This document shows positions 8,912 through 17,598 of a stretch of DNA of 64,000 bases, piece by piece. The notes beneath the pieces are model-generated. The model saw nothing but the letters and a program-made list of their open reading frames with translations. It was not told where the DNA came from and did no database searches. Source of the DNA: Klebsiella oxytoca NBRC 105695 (GTDB taxonomy: Bacteria; Pseudomonadota; Gammaproteobacteria; Enterobacterales; Enterobacteriaceae); contig NZ_BCZK01000008.1 in NCBI RefSeq assembly GCF_001598695.1, positions 1 to 64,000 on the forward strand, in the 5' to 3' direction. Position numbers and translations under genes: made by a program. Each line of letters begins with the position of its first letter. The first letter of the stretch is position 1.

Positions 8912-8938
8912 TCCGGGCGGGCCCTCCGCCTGCCCGGA
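8912..8938 (+). other. Intercistronic hairpin upstream of the second permease
   Basis: TCCGGGC and GCCCGGA form a 7-bp stem around a GC-rich loop, 14 bp before the ATG of the MFS gene and close to its ribosome binding site. It has no T-run, so it is more likely an mRNA-stabilising or translation-tuning element than a terminator. The 144-bp gap around it holds no gene. Confidence 0.4.
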
Positions 8939-8952
8939 TAAGAGAGGATTAT

Positions 8953-10404
8953 ATGTATCAGCAGCAACATATTGAATTTATTATCCAGAAGGCAAAGAAA
9001 CGGCTCGATCAGCAGGAGGCCCCCGGCTGCACCAAAGCGGGATGGCTAATGATCACCGCATTATTAATTGAGTCATGGGATATTTATTCCATGGCGTTTA
9101 TTTTATTCGCCCTGAAAGATATTTATGAGCCCAGCAGCTGGCTGCTTGGTTTTACCGCCGCCGGCACCCAGCTTGGCGCGGTGGTCGGCGCGCTGCTCGG
9201 CGGCTGGCTGACCGATAAGCTCGGACGGCGTAAAATTTTCCTCTGGTCGATGATCCTGTTCGCGATCTTCGCCGTTCTTCAGGGCCTGGCGCCCAATATG
9301 TACTGGCTGGCGATTATTCGCTGCCTCGCCGGGATCCCGGTGGGCGCGGACGTGGCTAACGGCTTTACCTACATCATGGAGGTGATGCCGAAGGGCAAGC
9401 GCGAAGTGATGGCTAACCGCTGGCAGTTTATGTTCGCGCTGGGGATTATCGCCGCCATTCTGCTGGTCACCACGCTGGTGACGCTTGATGTTCACCCGGA
9501 TATGATCTGGCGCATCGTGCTGGCGGTCCCGGCGATCCCGGCCTGCCTGCTGCTGTTTATGCGTCGGGAGCTGCCGGAGACGCCGGCGTGGTTCGTCGAA
9601 CGCGGCCGCTTTATCGAAGCGAAACAAGCCTCCCGTGACTATTACGGCGAACAGGATGGCCGTCTGCTGGACGACATTCTGCCCAACGAAAACGTCACCA
9701 TCGCCGACCCGACGCTCAAAGAGACGCTGCACGATCTGTTCCGTCGTCCCTTTACCCGCCGCACCACCCTGTTCGGCTGGTTCTCCTGCGCCGTACAGTC
9801 GTTTGAAAACTACGCCTTCTCCTTCTTCCTGCCGCTGATCCTCGTCACCATCGGGATTTCCGGGCAGATCCAGAATAACCTCGCCCTGCTGGCGGTGAAC
9901 TGTATCGCCGCGCTCTCGGCGTTTGTCGGCCCGCTGCTGTTGCCGAAGCTCGGGCATAAGGGGCTGAGCAAATACGGCTTCCTGCTGGTCACCATCGGCA
10001 TCTCAATTTCGGCGTGGGGCGTCTACAGCAGCAGCTTTGGTTTTATCATTTTCGGCGCGGCGCTGATGCTGTGGGGCCATTACTGGGATTCCGAAAGCGG
10101 CATGACGGTGATCTCGCTGGTGGCAAAACCGCGCTATCGCGGCGTGGCCTCCGGCATCGGCTATACCATCGTCAAGGTCACCGCCTTCGTCACCACCCTG
10201 GTCTTCCCGGCCCTGTTTGAAGCGGTCGGCGTACCGGTCGCCTCAATGATTATCGCGATCGCGCCGTTCTGCGCCTTCCTCGCCTCGATCTTCCTGCTGC
10301 CGGAAGTCTTCGGTCATGCGGTGGGCGACGAGAACGATCGAGAACATGATGCCAGCCCGGCAATCGCCCTGGAGGGGCATGAATCCCCGGCCTCCAAACA
10401 TTAA
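8953..10404 (+). CDS. MFS transporter, sugar/organic acid type
   Basis: This is a 483-residue, 12-TM major facilitator. The first cytoplasmic loop reads GGWLTDKLGRRKIFL, and the TM4 region AGIPVGADVANGFTYIMEVMPKGKR resembles sugar and aromatic-acid transporters. A central hydrophilic segment (FIEAKQASRDYYGEQD) joins the two halves, and the tail is charged and His-rich. GAGAGGATT precedes the ATG. As the second gene of the regulated operon it is probably an importer for the pathway substrate; together with the divergent MHS permease it gives the regulon two unrelated transporters, which suggests two substrates or one import and one export role. Confidence 0.82.
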   Translation: MYQQQHIEFIIQKAKKRLDQQEAPGCTKAGWLMITALLIESWDIYSMAFILFALKDIYEPSSWLLGFTAAGTQLGAVVGALLGGWLTDKLGRRKIFLWSMILFAIFAVLQGLAPNMYWLAIIRCLAGIPVGADVANGFTYIMEVMPKGKREVMANRWQFMFALGIIAAILLVTTLVTLDVHPDMIWRIVLAVPAIPACLLLFMRRELPETPAWFVERGRFIEAKQASRDYYGEQDGRLLDDILPNENVTIADPTLKETLHDLFRRPFTRRTTLFGWFSCAVQSFENYAFSFFLPLILVTIGISGQIQNNLALLAVNCIAALSAFVGPLLLPKLGHKGLSKYGFLLVTIGISISAWGVYSSSFGFIIFGAALMLWGHYWDSESGMTVISLVAKPRYRGVASGIGYTIVKVTAFVTTLVFPALFEAVGVPVASMIIAIAPFCAFLASIFLLPEVFGHAVGDENDREHDASPAIALEGHESPASKH

Positions 10405-10456
10405 CCGCCCGGGCCGCAGGGGCGGCCCCCGCTGAACCCATAAAGGAAGGAATCAG

Positions 10457-11560
10457 ATGAACAGCACAAAAATGCCCGTGATTGAAAATATCGAACTGAT
10501 GACCGCCCGCGTTCCGCTGCCGGAAGGCCCGTGGGGAGATCAAATTCACCACGTCACCGATATCGAAGTGGCGATAGTTGACGTCTACGGTTCTAACGGC
10601 CACGTCGGCACCGGCTTTAGCCACACTTCCGGCTGGTGCGGGAAAACCATCTCTGCGTTGATTGCCGAGATTATCCCTGACGTTATTGGCCAGCCGCTCT
10701 CCCCGCGCGGCCTGTGGCATCGCTCGTATAAACACGTACACGACGTCGGCGGCGCGGGCGTCACCACCCATGCCCTGGCGGCGCTGGATATTGCCTACTG
10801 GGATCTGTTAGGTAAAACCCTCAACGCGCCGATTATCGACATTCTTGGCCGCGTGCGCGATCGCGTTCCGCTGTACGGCAGCGGCATCAACCTACATCTG
10901 TCCATTGAGGAAGTGATCGACCAGGTCAAGCGCTGGAAAAGCACCGGCTATCTGGCGGCGAAAGTGAAAGTGGGCAAACCGACGCTGGAAGAGGACGTGG
11001 AGCGGCTGCGTAAGATTCAGGAGGCGGTGCCGGGCTTCCCGCTGGCGGTGGACGCCAACCAGGGCTGGAACTTCCCGCAGGCGCTGCGCGCGTTCAAGCT
11101 GTTCGAACCGCTTAACCTGCTGTGGATTGAGGAGCCGCTGCCCTCCGACGATATCGCCGGCCACCTGCGGCTGCGCGAGCGCAGCGCCACGCCCATCGCG
11201 CTGGGAGAAAACGTCTATAACTTAAATCAGTTTACGCAGTACATCGAGAGCGGCAGCGCGGATTACATCCAGGCGGATCTCGGCCGCGTCGGCGGGATCA
11301 CCGGCTATCTGGATATCGCCGCCGTCGCCCGCGCGCACAACCTGCCGATGACGCCGCATTTTGTCATGGAGCTCAGCGCCAGCCTGCTGGCTACGGTGCC
11401 GAATATCTCATACGCCGAGATGACCGACGGCGGGCGCTGGAAAGATCTGCGCATCATCGCCGAAGCGGGCGAAGAGGTGGACGGCTACTACGTACCGAGC
11501 GAACGGCCGGGCCACGGCATTATTCTCGATCGTGATTACCTCGCAACCCACAAAATCTAA
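10457..11560 (+). CDS. Enolase-superfamily acid-sugar dehydratase (mandelate racemase/MLE family)
   Basis: This 367-residue enolase-superfamily member has an N-terminal alpha/beta capping domain and a C-terminal barrel. Visible features are the KxK base motif (KVKVGK, about 168-173), the metal ligands in DANQGW (about 198), WIEEPL (about 223) and GENVYN (about 250), and a histidine in TPHFVMEL (about 300) that could be the second base. These are the groups that dehydrate sugar acids to 2-keto-3-deoxy acids or racemise mandelate. Beside an SDR dehydrogenase and a DHDPS-type aldolase, dehydration of an aldonate is the likeliest reaction. The exact sugar cannot be read. AAGGAAGG precedes the ATG. 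Confidence 0.8.
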   Translation: MNSTKMPVIENIELMTARVPLPEGPWGDQIHHVTDIEVAIVDVYGSNGHVGTGFSHTSGWCGKTISALIAEIIPDVIGQPLSPRGLWHRSYKHVHDVGGAGVTTHALAALDIAYWDLLGKTLNAPIIDILGRVRDRVPLYGSGINLHLSIEEVIDQVKRWKSTGYLAAKVKVGKPTLEEDVERLRKIQEAVPGFPLAVDANQGWNFPQALRAFKLFEPLNLLWIEEPLPSDDIAGHLRLRERSATPIALGENVYNLNQFTQYIESGSADYIQADLGRVGGITGYLDIAAVARAHNLPMTPHFVMELSASLLATVPNISYAEMTDGGRWKDLRIIAEAGEEVDGYYVPSERPGHGIILDRDYLATHKI

Positions 11561-11583
11561 CCACGCAGTGAGGGGAAAGGACA

Positions 11584-12411
11584 ATGGAAGACACGTTATT
11601 CTCGGTTAAAGACAAGGTCATCATTGTGACCGGCGGCCTTGGACAGCTGGGGGCGCAGTACGTGAAGACGTTACACGAACGCGGCGCGAAAGTGGCGGCG
11701 CTGGCCACCCGCGTCGATGCCGCGCGCGTCGACCGCGTGCTGGGGGCGATTAAGGACTCCGACCGCCTGCTGTGCGCGGAAGTGAATATTACCGATAAAG
11801 CCAGCATTAACCGGGTGCTGGACAGCATTGAAGCGAAGTGGGGCGTGCCGGATGGCCTGGTCAACAACGCGGGCGTCGACACCCAGCCCAGCGCGCCGCC
11901 GGAAGTCTCCGGGCCGTTTGAGGAGTTCCCGGAAGAGGTGTTCCGCGAGGTGGTGGAAGTGAACCTGGTCGGCACCTTCCTGATGACCCAGCAGGTCGGC
12001 AAACGCATGAAGCAGGCCGGCAAAGGCGGCTCGATCATCAACGTCGGTTCGATCTACGGCGTGGTCTCTCCGGTGCAGGATATCTACAGCTACAAAAAAG
12101 AGGACACCGGCATTCCGTTCGTCAAACCGGTGGCCTATTCGGCGGCAAAGTCCGGGCTGTATAACTTTACCCGCTACTGCGCCACCTACTGGGGGCGCGA
12201 CGGCATTCGCGTCAATACCCTGACCCTCTCCGGCGTCGAGCGCAGCGATCAGGACCCGCGCTTTCAGAAAAACTACACCCACCGTATTCCCATCGGGCGG
12301 ATGGCGAAAGCCCACGAGTACAACGGCGCGGTGGTGTTTTTGCTCTCCGACGCCTCGGTCTATATGACCGGTTCCAACGTGGTGGTGGATGGAGGCTGGA
12401 CCGCATGGTAA
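11584..12411 (+). CDS. SDR-family NAD(P)-dependent oxidoreductase
   Basis: This is a classical short-chain dehydrogenase of 275 residues. The nucleotide-binding motif TGGLGQLG sits at about 15-22, NNAG at about 92-95, the catalytic serine in VGSIYG at about 154, and Tyr-x3-Lys in YSAAKSG at about 185-189. The C-terminus ends VVDGGWTAW, as in gluconate and sugar dehydrogenases of this class. It lies 23 bp after the dehydratase, with GAGGGGAAAGG upstream, and its end overlaps the aldolase gene by 7 bp. The likely step is oxidation of a sugar or keto-sugar in the same pathway. Confidence 0.85.
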   Translation: MEDTLFSVKDKVIIVTGGLGQLGAQYVKTLHERGAKVAALATRVDAARVDRVLGAIKDSDRLLCAEVNITDKASINRVLDSIEAKWGVPDGLVNNAGVDTQPSAPPEVSGPFEEFPEEVFREVVEVNLVGTFLMTQQVGKRMKQAGKGGSIINVGSIYGVVSPVQDIYSYKKEDTGIPFVKPVAYSAAKSGLYNFTRYCATYWGRDGIRVNTLTLSGVERSDQDPRFQKNYTHRIPIGRMAKAHEYNGAVVFLLSDASVYMTGSNVVVDGGWTAW

Positions 12412-13316
12412 GCGATAAATGGCAGCGTTTTCGCGGCATTATCTCCGCGGTGGTGACGCCGATGCACGCCGATGAGTCGGTGAACTACGCGGCGCTGGAC
12501 GCGCTCGCCCGCGCCCAGCTGGCGCGCGGGGTTGAAGGCTTTTACTGCTGCGGCTCCTCCGGGGAGGGACCGTTGCTGCGTTTCGATGAGCGCAGGCAGG
12601 TGCTGGCGACGCTGGTGCAGTCGGCGGGCGGTCAGGTGCCGGTGATCGCCCACGTCGGGACGCCACGCACCCGGGACGCCGTCGAGCTGGCGAAGCACGC
12701 CGAGCAGGACGGCGCCAGCGCGGTGTCGCTGGTGCCGCCCTACTACTACAAATATAGCCGCGAGGAGATTATCGCCTACTACCGTCGGGTGCTGGACGCC
12801 ATTTCGATTCCGGTGATTTTGTATAATATTCCGCAGTTTACCGGCGTCGAGCTGGATGCCCAGAGCGCCGACGCGCTGCTCGGCGAAGAGCAGGTTCTGG
12901 GGGTGAAGCATACTTCGCATAACCTCTATTCGCTGGAACGCATGATCGCCCGCTACCCGGAGAAAGTCTTTTTTAACGGTTTCGATGAGATCTTCCTTTC
13001 CAGCCTCGCGGCGGGCGCGACGGCCACGGTTGGCACCACGGTTAACCTGCAGCCGGAGCTGTTTCTCGCCCTGCGCAGCGCTTTCCAGCAGGGCGACATC
13101 GCCCGGGCGCAGCGCCTGCAGCAGCAGATCAACGAGGTGGTGGAGCAGCTGGTCGCGCGCGGCGTGTTCCAGTCGGCGAAATATCTTGCCGCGAAAGAGA
13201 CCGTCGATACCGGCCCCACCCGCGAGCCGTTTGTGGCGCTGACTGCGGCGCAGAAAGGCGAGCTGGATGACCTCTATCTGCGCTTACGGAGGTATATCGC
13301 CGATGCCGGACAATGA
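12405..13316 (+). CDS. Dihydrodipicolinate synthase/N-acetylneuraminate lyase-family aldolase
   Basis: This 303-residue class I aldolase of the DHDPS/NAL superfamily carries the GxxGE motif (CCGSSGEGPLL, about 46-55), the catalytic tyrosine in LYNIPQFTG (about 139) and the Schiff-base lysine Lys168 in GVKHTS. Superfamily members include 2-keto-3-deoxygluconate aldolases, which cleave the product of an acid-sugar dehydratase to pyruvate and an aldehyde. That is the most sensible role here, since lysine biosynthesis genes are not clustered with permeases. It overlaps the SDR stop by 7 bp and the next gene by 14 bp, so translation is probably coupled. Confidence 0.85.
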   Translation: MVSDKWQRFRGIISAVVTPMHADESVNYAALDALARAQLARGVEGFYCCGSSGEGPLLRFDERRQVLATLVQSAGGQVPVIAHVGTPRTRDAVELAKHAEQDGASAVSLVPPYYYKYSREEIIAYYRRVLDAISIPVILYNIPQFTGVELDAQSADALLGEEQVLGVKHTSHNLYSLERMIARYPEKVFFNGFDEIFLSSLAAGATATVGTTVNLQPELFLALRSAFQQGDIARAQRLQQQINEVVEQLVARGVFQSAKYLAAKETVDTGPTREPFVALTAAQKGELDDLYLRLRRYIADAGQ

Positions 13317-13734
13317 CGCGTTCTGTCCCCAGGTCCGTCTGAACGATAGCGTTGTATGCCAGCAGGTCGCGCAGTTTTTACAGGAGACGGAAAGCGATGC
13401 GCGAACCCGGGGGCTGGCGGTGGCGGTTGTCGGGCCGGAGGGCGAGCTCATCGCCTTTGGCGCGCACGCTCGCTGCCCGCCGCTACCGCGCCAGCTGGCG
13501 CAGCGCAAGGCCTGGAGCGCCCTGCGCTTTCGCCGTCCGACGGCAACGCTGGCGCAAGAGGTCAGCTCCGGTACCCTGCAGCTGGCGGTATTTAACGACC
13601 CGCAGCTGCTGGCGATGCCGGGCGGCGAGCCGGTGATCGTCGACGGGCTGGCCATTGGCGGCGTCGGGATCAGCGGCCTGCCGCCAGAGCTGGACGCCGG
13701 GCTGGCGGCGCGGTTTGTTCAGCGATTGACTTGA
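13303..13734 (+). CDS. GlcG/HbpS-like (DUF336) protein
   Basis: This small protein of 143 residues resembles the GlcG/HbpS family (DUF336), whose members occur in catabolic operons and sometimes bind haem or act as accessory or sensor proteins. Features are AVVGPEGELIAFGAHA, the basic helix QLAQRKAWSALRFRRPT, and the closing GGEPVIVDGLAIGGVGISG, a family hallmark. The start at 13303 has GGAGG 8-12 nt upstream and overlaps the aldolase end by 14 bp, making this the last gene of the operon. No enzymatic role can be assigned. Confidence 0.68.
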   Translation: MPDNDAFCPQVRLNDSVVCQQVAQFLQETESDARTRGLAVAVVGPEGELIAFGAHARCPPLPRQLAQRKAWSALRFRRPTATLAQEVSSGTLQLAVFNDPQLLAMPGGEPVIVDGLAIGGVGISGLPPELDAGLAARFVQRLT

Positions 13735-13752
13735 TGAGGGATCGTTAAGGGT

Positions 13753-13844
13753 TCCCGGATTGCGGCGCCCGCGCCTTATCCGGGCTACCTGCGCGCGCAG
13801 GATGCGGTATTTGTAGCCCCGGCCAGCATAGCGCAGCCGGGGAT
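13753..13844. repeat. REP/BIME-like repeat pair
   Basis: Two GC-rich imperfect palindromes lie between the convergent ends of the operon and its regulator. The first (13753-13787) reads CCCGGAT...ATCCGGG with GCGCCTTATCCGGGCTAC, close to the enterobacterial REP consensus. The second (13813-13844) has CCCCGGC...GCCGGGG. Such elements stabilise mRNA ends or bind gyrase/IHF. They probably end both transcription units. Confidence 0.65.
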
Positions 13845-13870
13845 TGACGTGTTCACACAAGCCGTGTCAT

Positions 13871-14899
13871 TTACTGGCTCCGCTGCTTCTCCACCGACAG
13901 CGGACGATGAATCAGGGTCATCGGCACGGTGATCTTCACATCGGCATTTTCCCCCTGCAGCTTCTGCTGCATCAGATGAAACGCGTGCTGCGCCCAGGCG
14001 TCCTCATCCTGGCGCATCGACCACACCGCGTTCGGCAGAAATCCCAGCATCTGGTGTTCATCGAAGGTGCCGATGGGAATATCCGACGGAATAAAGCCGT
14101 AGGTTTCCCGCAGCGCGCTCAGCGTCCCTTCCAGAATGGGCAGGGAGGAGGCGATAAACGCCTTCGGCGGCTCGCGGTGCTGACGGAGAAAATCGAGCAT
14201 CAGCTGTTTGCCCTCTTCCTGACGGTTATGGCTGGCGGACAATATCCACTCCTTGCCGGCGGGCAGCTCGCTCAGGTAGCCCTGCAGACGACGCTGGATC
14301 GACGGCTGCTGGGTATCCCCGGCGATAAAAAAAATCGGCGAGACGTCCACCGCCTGGGTCATCGCCTGCACCAGCTTTTTGCTGCCATTGTAGTTATCGC
14401 TCACCACCAGCGACACGTCGCTCTCGCCAAAATCGCGGTCGAGCAGCACCAGCGGCCGCTTGCGCGCTACCTTCTGGTGATGCAGCTGCGTTTCCCGGGT
14501 AGAGGGCACCACGAAGAGCCCGTCAACGTTGCGCGCCAGCAGTCCTTCAACCAGACTGTTTTCATGCTCGCTGTCGCTGTAAGTGCAGGCAATCATTAGC
14601 TGATACCCCGCCTGACGGCAGCAGGCTTCGAGCTTTTCCGCCAGGGTGGAGAAAAACAGGTTGGATAAACGCGGGATCACCAGCCCTAAGGTCTCGGTTT
14701 TATTGAGCTTCAGGCTGCGGGCGATATGGTTAACGACCAGCCCGTTCTCGGCGATGTAATCATTAATACGCTGCTGCGTTTTGGCGCTGATGCGATACTG
14801 CTCAGCTTTGCCACCCAGCACCAGGCGCACGGTGGTAATCGAAATTTCCAGCGCCCTGGCGACTTGCTCAACGGTTTTGGCCATAAACTCATTTTCCAT
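13871..14899 (-). CDS. LacI/GalR-family transcriptional regulator
   Basis: This 342-residue regulator has an N-terminal helix-turn-helix (VEQVARALEISITTVRLVLGG, about 9-29) and a hinge helix region with HIARSLKLNKTETLGLVIP. A periplasmic-binding-protein-like sensor domain follows (NLFFSTLAEKLEACC, DGLFVVPS, PLVLLDRDF, IPIGTFDEHQML). It faces the catabolic operon convergently. Its own promoter region carries the palindrome (14925-14940) also found twice between the two divergent transporter/catabolic units, so it very probably represses both and itself, released by a pathway sugar or acid. The start at 14899 is the first of two in-frame ATGs. Confidence 0.88.
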   Translation of the reverse strand: MENEFMAKTVEQVARALEISITTVRLVLGGKAEQYRISAKTQQRINDYIAENGLVVNHIARSLKLNKTETLGLVIPRLSNLFFSTLAEKLEACCRQAGYQLMIACTYSDSEHENSLVEGLLARNVDGLFVVPSTRETQLHHQKVARKRPLVLLDRDFGESDVSLVVSDNYNGSKKLVQAMTQAVDVSPIFFIAGDTQQPSIQRRLQGYLSELPAGKEWILSASHNRQEEGKQLMLDFLRQHREPPKAFIASSLPILEGTLSALRETYGFIPSDIPIGTFDEHQMLGFLPNAVWSMRQDEDAWAQHAFHLMQQKLQGENADVKITVPMTLIHRPLSVEKQRSQ

Positions 14900-14924
14900 A
14901 ACGAACAGAACGGCTTAATCATAA

Positions 14925-14940
14925 ACTAATTCGAGTTAGC
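14925..14940. promoter_or_regulatory. Operator 3 of the LacI-type regulator (autoregulatory)
   Basis: ACTAATTCGAGTTAGC lies 25 bp upstream of the regulator's start codon and matches 15 of 16 positions of operator 2. This points to negative autoregulation. Confidence 0.78.
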
Positions 14941-15094
14941 AATACATTAGCCGCGCTGTTATTTTGAACAAGGCGTCAGTTTTCTGCCGCCTCTGCCGCT
15001 CTCGATCGCGATCCTGCTACGCTGGCGATCGTTAAGATCCTTCTCCGCCCTCTCTGTCGACGTGTGTGCCGGGAGAGATTCTGGCCGTGCTATT

Positions 15095-16125
15095 TCACTT
15101 TACCGGTTTAACCTCGGTCACCCAGGTGGGGAGATCCCATGTCCCGCCGAGGCGAAGATAGCGGCACATCCCGGTGGTCGCTTCACGGCTTTTGCGGAAC
15201 GTTGTGCCATCCCAGAGCCAGCTTGCCGTCCCCCAGCAATCGCCGAGCCCTCGCCCTTTCTGGCTCATAAAAATCTCGCCGTCACCATACTCAGAACCGG
15301 AGACCGTGATAAGCGTCGGATTGCCCTCAAGTTTGCTATCCACAACCCAATAGCCATATCCCTCGTTATAGGCCGCCCGCCAGCACAAGGCCGAAATCAG
15401 AGAATGGGCGTGATCCAGCGGCGTCAGGCTAATGGTTTCAGGCTTCTCGCCCTCCTCAGGCTGGAGGCGATCGCACCAATCATCGTTCTTTAGCGTGGCC
15501 AGAAGCTTCGGCTTGAGCACCGCCAGCTCAGGCGCGGTTAACGCTCTCTCCTGCGCTTTCTCAGGCATGACCCGGTGAATAACCGGGGCGGGAATCGCTG
15601 CCCGGACGCTATTTTCCGGCCTGTCGCCTTTTTTGGTCAATGCCCCTGGCGTGCCGATTCGCCCCTGAACATCGTCCATTTTCAGCAGTACCGCGTAAGC
15701 GCCTTCGCCGGAAAGCACGAACGGCGCCTCCGCGCCTGTAAATTCGACCTTCCCGCTGCCTTTGATAGCGTTAACGATCGCCCGGGCCTGTTTCTCCGAC
15801 AGCGGCCAGCTCTCTTTTACGGGCTTCACATCGCCTGCCGGCTGGCCGTTGATCCACAGCGTCAGTTTGCCCGGCAGAACGTCGCCGTCGGTCACCTCCG
15901 CCAGCATCAGCTCTCCCGAGACGGCAGTGCCCGCTCCGGCCTGGCGGGTCAGCAGCACCGAACCTCCGCTTCCTTCTTCAGCGCTGTATCCCGCCGCCCG
16001 GCAGGTCAGCGTGTATCACACACCACTTCCCAGTCTTTGTGGCTGAATGAAACGCCTGTTTCCGCCAGCGCAGGGAGACTAAGTATGGCCAGTGCCAGCA
16101 CGCCTCTCCTGCGTTCCTTTTTCAT
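15095..16125 (-). pseudogene. DUF1176-family exported protein, disrupted by a one-base frameshift
   Basis: Two reading frames together give one DUF1176 protein of about 343 residues. The first frame starts at 16125 behind AAGGAG with a signal peptide (MKKERRRGVLALAILSLPAL, then AETGVSF) and reads to VVCDT before hitting TGA. The rest (LTCRAAGYSAEE onwards, ending WVTEVKPVK) continues in the next frame to 15095. Restoring one A around 16014-16015 (GATACACG to GATAACACG) would give CDNTLTC and a single open frame. The downstream part alone has an ATG at 15958 but would lack export. It is either a recent mutation or a sequencing error. Function of the family is unknown. Confidence 0.8.
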
Positions 16126-16508
16126 AACTTATCTCCTTAATCGGTCATCCGCGTAGTCTGAGTAATCCTCCTCGCAGAGAGAAGCGTTTTCCCCTGCCGC
16201 GACATTTTTTCAGACAACGACATGGATGCCGCACCGCTTTACGCTTCGCTGGACATATTCCCGCCCGTTCAGCCCGGCTGAAAATAGCGGGCAGCGAGTC
16301 TGATTACCTCATTCAACATCATTTCTGAGATCACAAAATAACATCCGCCGTGATGTTAAATCATCTTGTGATATTCCGCGCGGCTGCGACCGGCTAACTC
16401 TTTTTACGCTCTCACTTCATCTTTGCGATTCATAGGTGAATTCCGCTCTGATTATTCAGGGGGTTCTTTTATGCATCGATTCATCTTCTCTGTGACGTCA
16501 TCAACAAC
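16126..16508. other. Intergenic region with a nested palindrome
   Basis: No gene is supported in these 383 bp. The notable structure is a nested inverted repeat at 16330-16372: outer arms ATCACAA and TTGTGAT, inner arms TAACATC and GATGTTA. It lies about 140 bp upstream of the nuclease gene and could be an operator or a small RNA hairpin. Confidence 0.5.
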
Positions 16509-17303
16509 ATGAAGCTATTCAGAATATTCAGCGTATTGCCGTCGTTATTTTTTGCCGCCGCGTGCGTTGCCGGGTTATCCCACGTAGATAATTGTGAAGT
16601 GGGCTGCCCGACCGGTGGAAGCGACCAGACGCTGGTTCGCGAAGCCTATACGCTCAACAACAACAGCCACCGCAAATTCGCCAATTGGGTGGCGTATAAA
16701 ATCACCAAAGCCAGCCTGGCCAGCGGGCGTTCGCGCAGCTGGAAGCGCGATCCGGATTTACCCGCTGCGGATACTCTCGCCCCCGCGGCATACAAAGGGG
16801 CCAGCGCAGCATTGGCGGTCGATCGCGGGCATCAGGCGCCGCTCGCCGGGCTGGGCGCCAGCGCAGACTGGCAGGCGTTAAACTATCTTTCCAATATCAC
16901 CCCGCAGGCCTCCGCCCTGAATCAGGGGGCGTGGGCGCGGCTGGAGGATAAGGAGCGCGCCCTCGCCGAGCGCAGCGACGTGGCGGCGGTGTGGTCCGTT
17001 ACCGGGCCGCTGTTCGAACGGCATATCGCCACCCTGCCCGCCGCGCCCGAGGTGGAGCTTCCCAGCGGCTACTGGAAGATTATTTTTATCGGCTCCAGTC
17101 CGGATAAGGGCGAATACGCGGCGTTTTTGCTGGATCAGGCGACGCCCAAAAGCGCCAGTTTTTGTGATTATCAAGTGACGGTGGAGGAGATTGAGCGGCG
17201 GACTCATCCGGCGCTCTCGTTCTGGTCCGCCCTGCCGGCAGGTATCGCTCGCCGCCTGAAGTCCCGGAAGGGTACGCTGGCAAAAGAGATGGGGTGCCCG
17301 TAA
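16509..17303 (+). CDS. Secreted DNA/RNA non-specific endonuclease (NucA/NUC family)
   Basis: This 264-residue exported protein has a signal peptide (cleavage near CVAG-LSHVD, about 22) and the beta-beta-alpha-metal nuclease hallmark DRGHQAPL (DRGH, His near residue 108). The metal-ligand asparagine follows in YLSNITPQ, then LNQGAWARLED. This is the arrangement of Serratia marcescens nuclease and relatives, which cut DNA and RNA outside the cytoplasm. Four or more cysteines (NCEVGC, FCDY) could form disulphides. It has no obvious immunity neighbour, consistent with export or periplasmic use for nucleic acid scavenging. The start at 16509 lacks a strong ribosome binding site. Confidence 0.85.
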   Translation: MKLFRIFSVLPSLFFAAACVAGLSHVDNCEVGCPTGGSDQTLVREAYTLNNNSHRKFANWVAYKITKASLASGRSRSWKRDPDLPAADTLAPAAYKGASAALAVDRGHQAPLAGLGASADWQALNYLSNITPQASALNQGAWARLEDKERALAERSDVAAVWSVTGPLFERHIATLPAAPEVELPSGYWKIIFIGSSPDKGEYAAFLLDQATPKSASFCDYQVTVEEIERRTHPALSFWSALPAGIARRLKSRKGTLAKEMGCP

Positions 17304-17494
17304 TTGGGCACGGGCATCCTGTTGCGTGCATTATCTCGCTTTTATTTTTTGAATCTGCTTTACGGTTATTTCAGCAATATCAGGAAAGTCATTTTCCACA
17401 GGCGCTAATTAATAGCATCATGCATTCTGTTAATTCTTAATTTGCGGTTAAAGGCGTTTATTATGTCCGATTAAAGTCTGGACTTTATTTTTAT

Positions 17495-17514
17495 TACTGG
17501 TTAGGTTTACAGGT
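17495..17514. promoter_or_regulatory. LexA (SOS) box upstream of symE
   Basis: TACTGGTTAGGTTTACAGGT contains CTG-N10-CAG with a good flanking TA, matching the LexA consensus. It is 79 bp before the symE start, consistent with the known SOS control of E. coli symE. Confidence 0.72.
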
Positions 17515-17521
17515 GTTATTT

Positions 17522-17598
17522 AGCGCGGTGCGAATGTGTTGGCGCACACCCGCACCGCTGATCACAATTACTATTTACCAGGAATAGCAACCATGACT
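17522..17598 (-). ncRNA. symR: SymR antisense RNA of the symE/symR type I toxin-antitoxin pair
   Basis: The minus strand from 17598 to 17522 (77 nt) closely resembles, from memory, the E. coli SymR sequence. It begins AGTCAT over the symE start codon and passes through GCTATTC and ATTGTGAT. It ends in a strong stem-loop GCGGTGCG...CGCACCGC (17525-17558) followed by CTAAAT. It covers the symE ribosome binding site and start, as in E. coli, where SymR blocks SymE translation. Confidence 0.72.
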
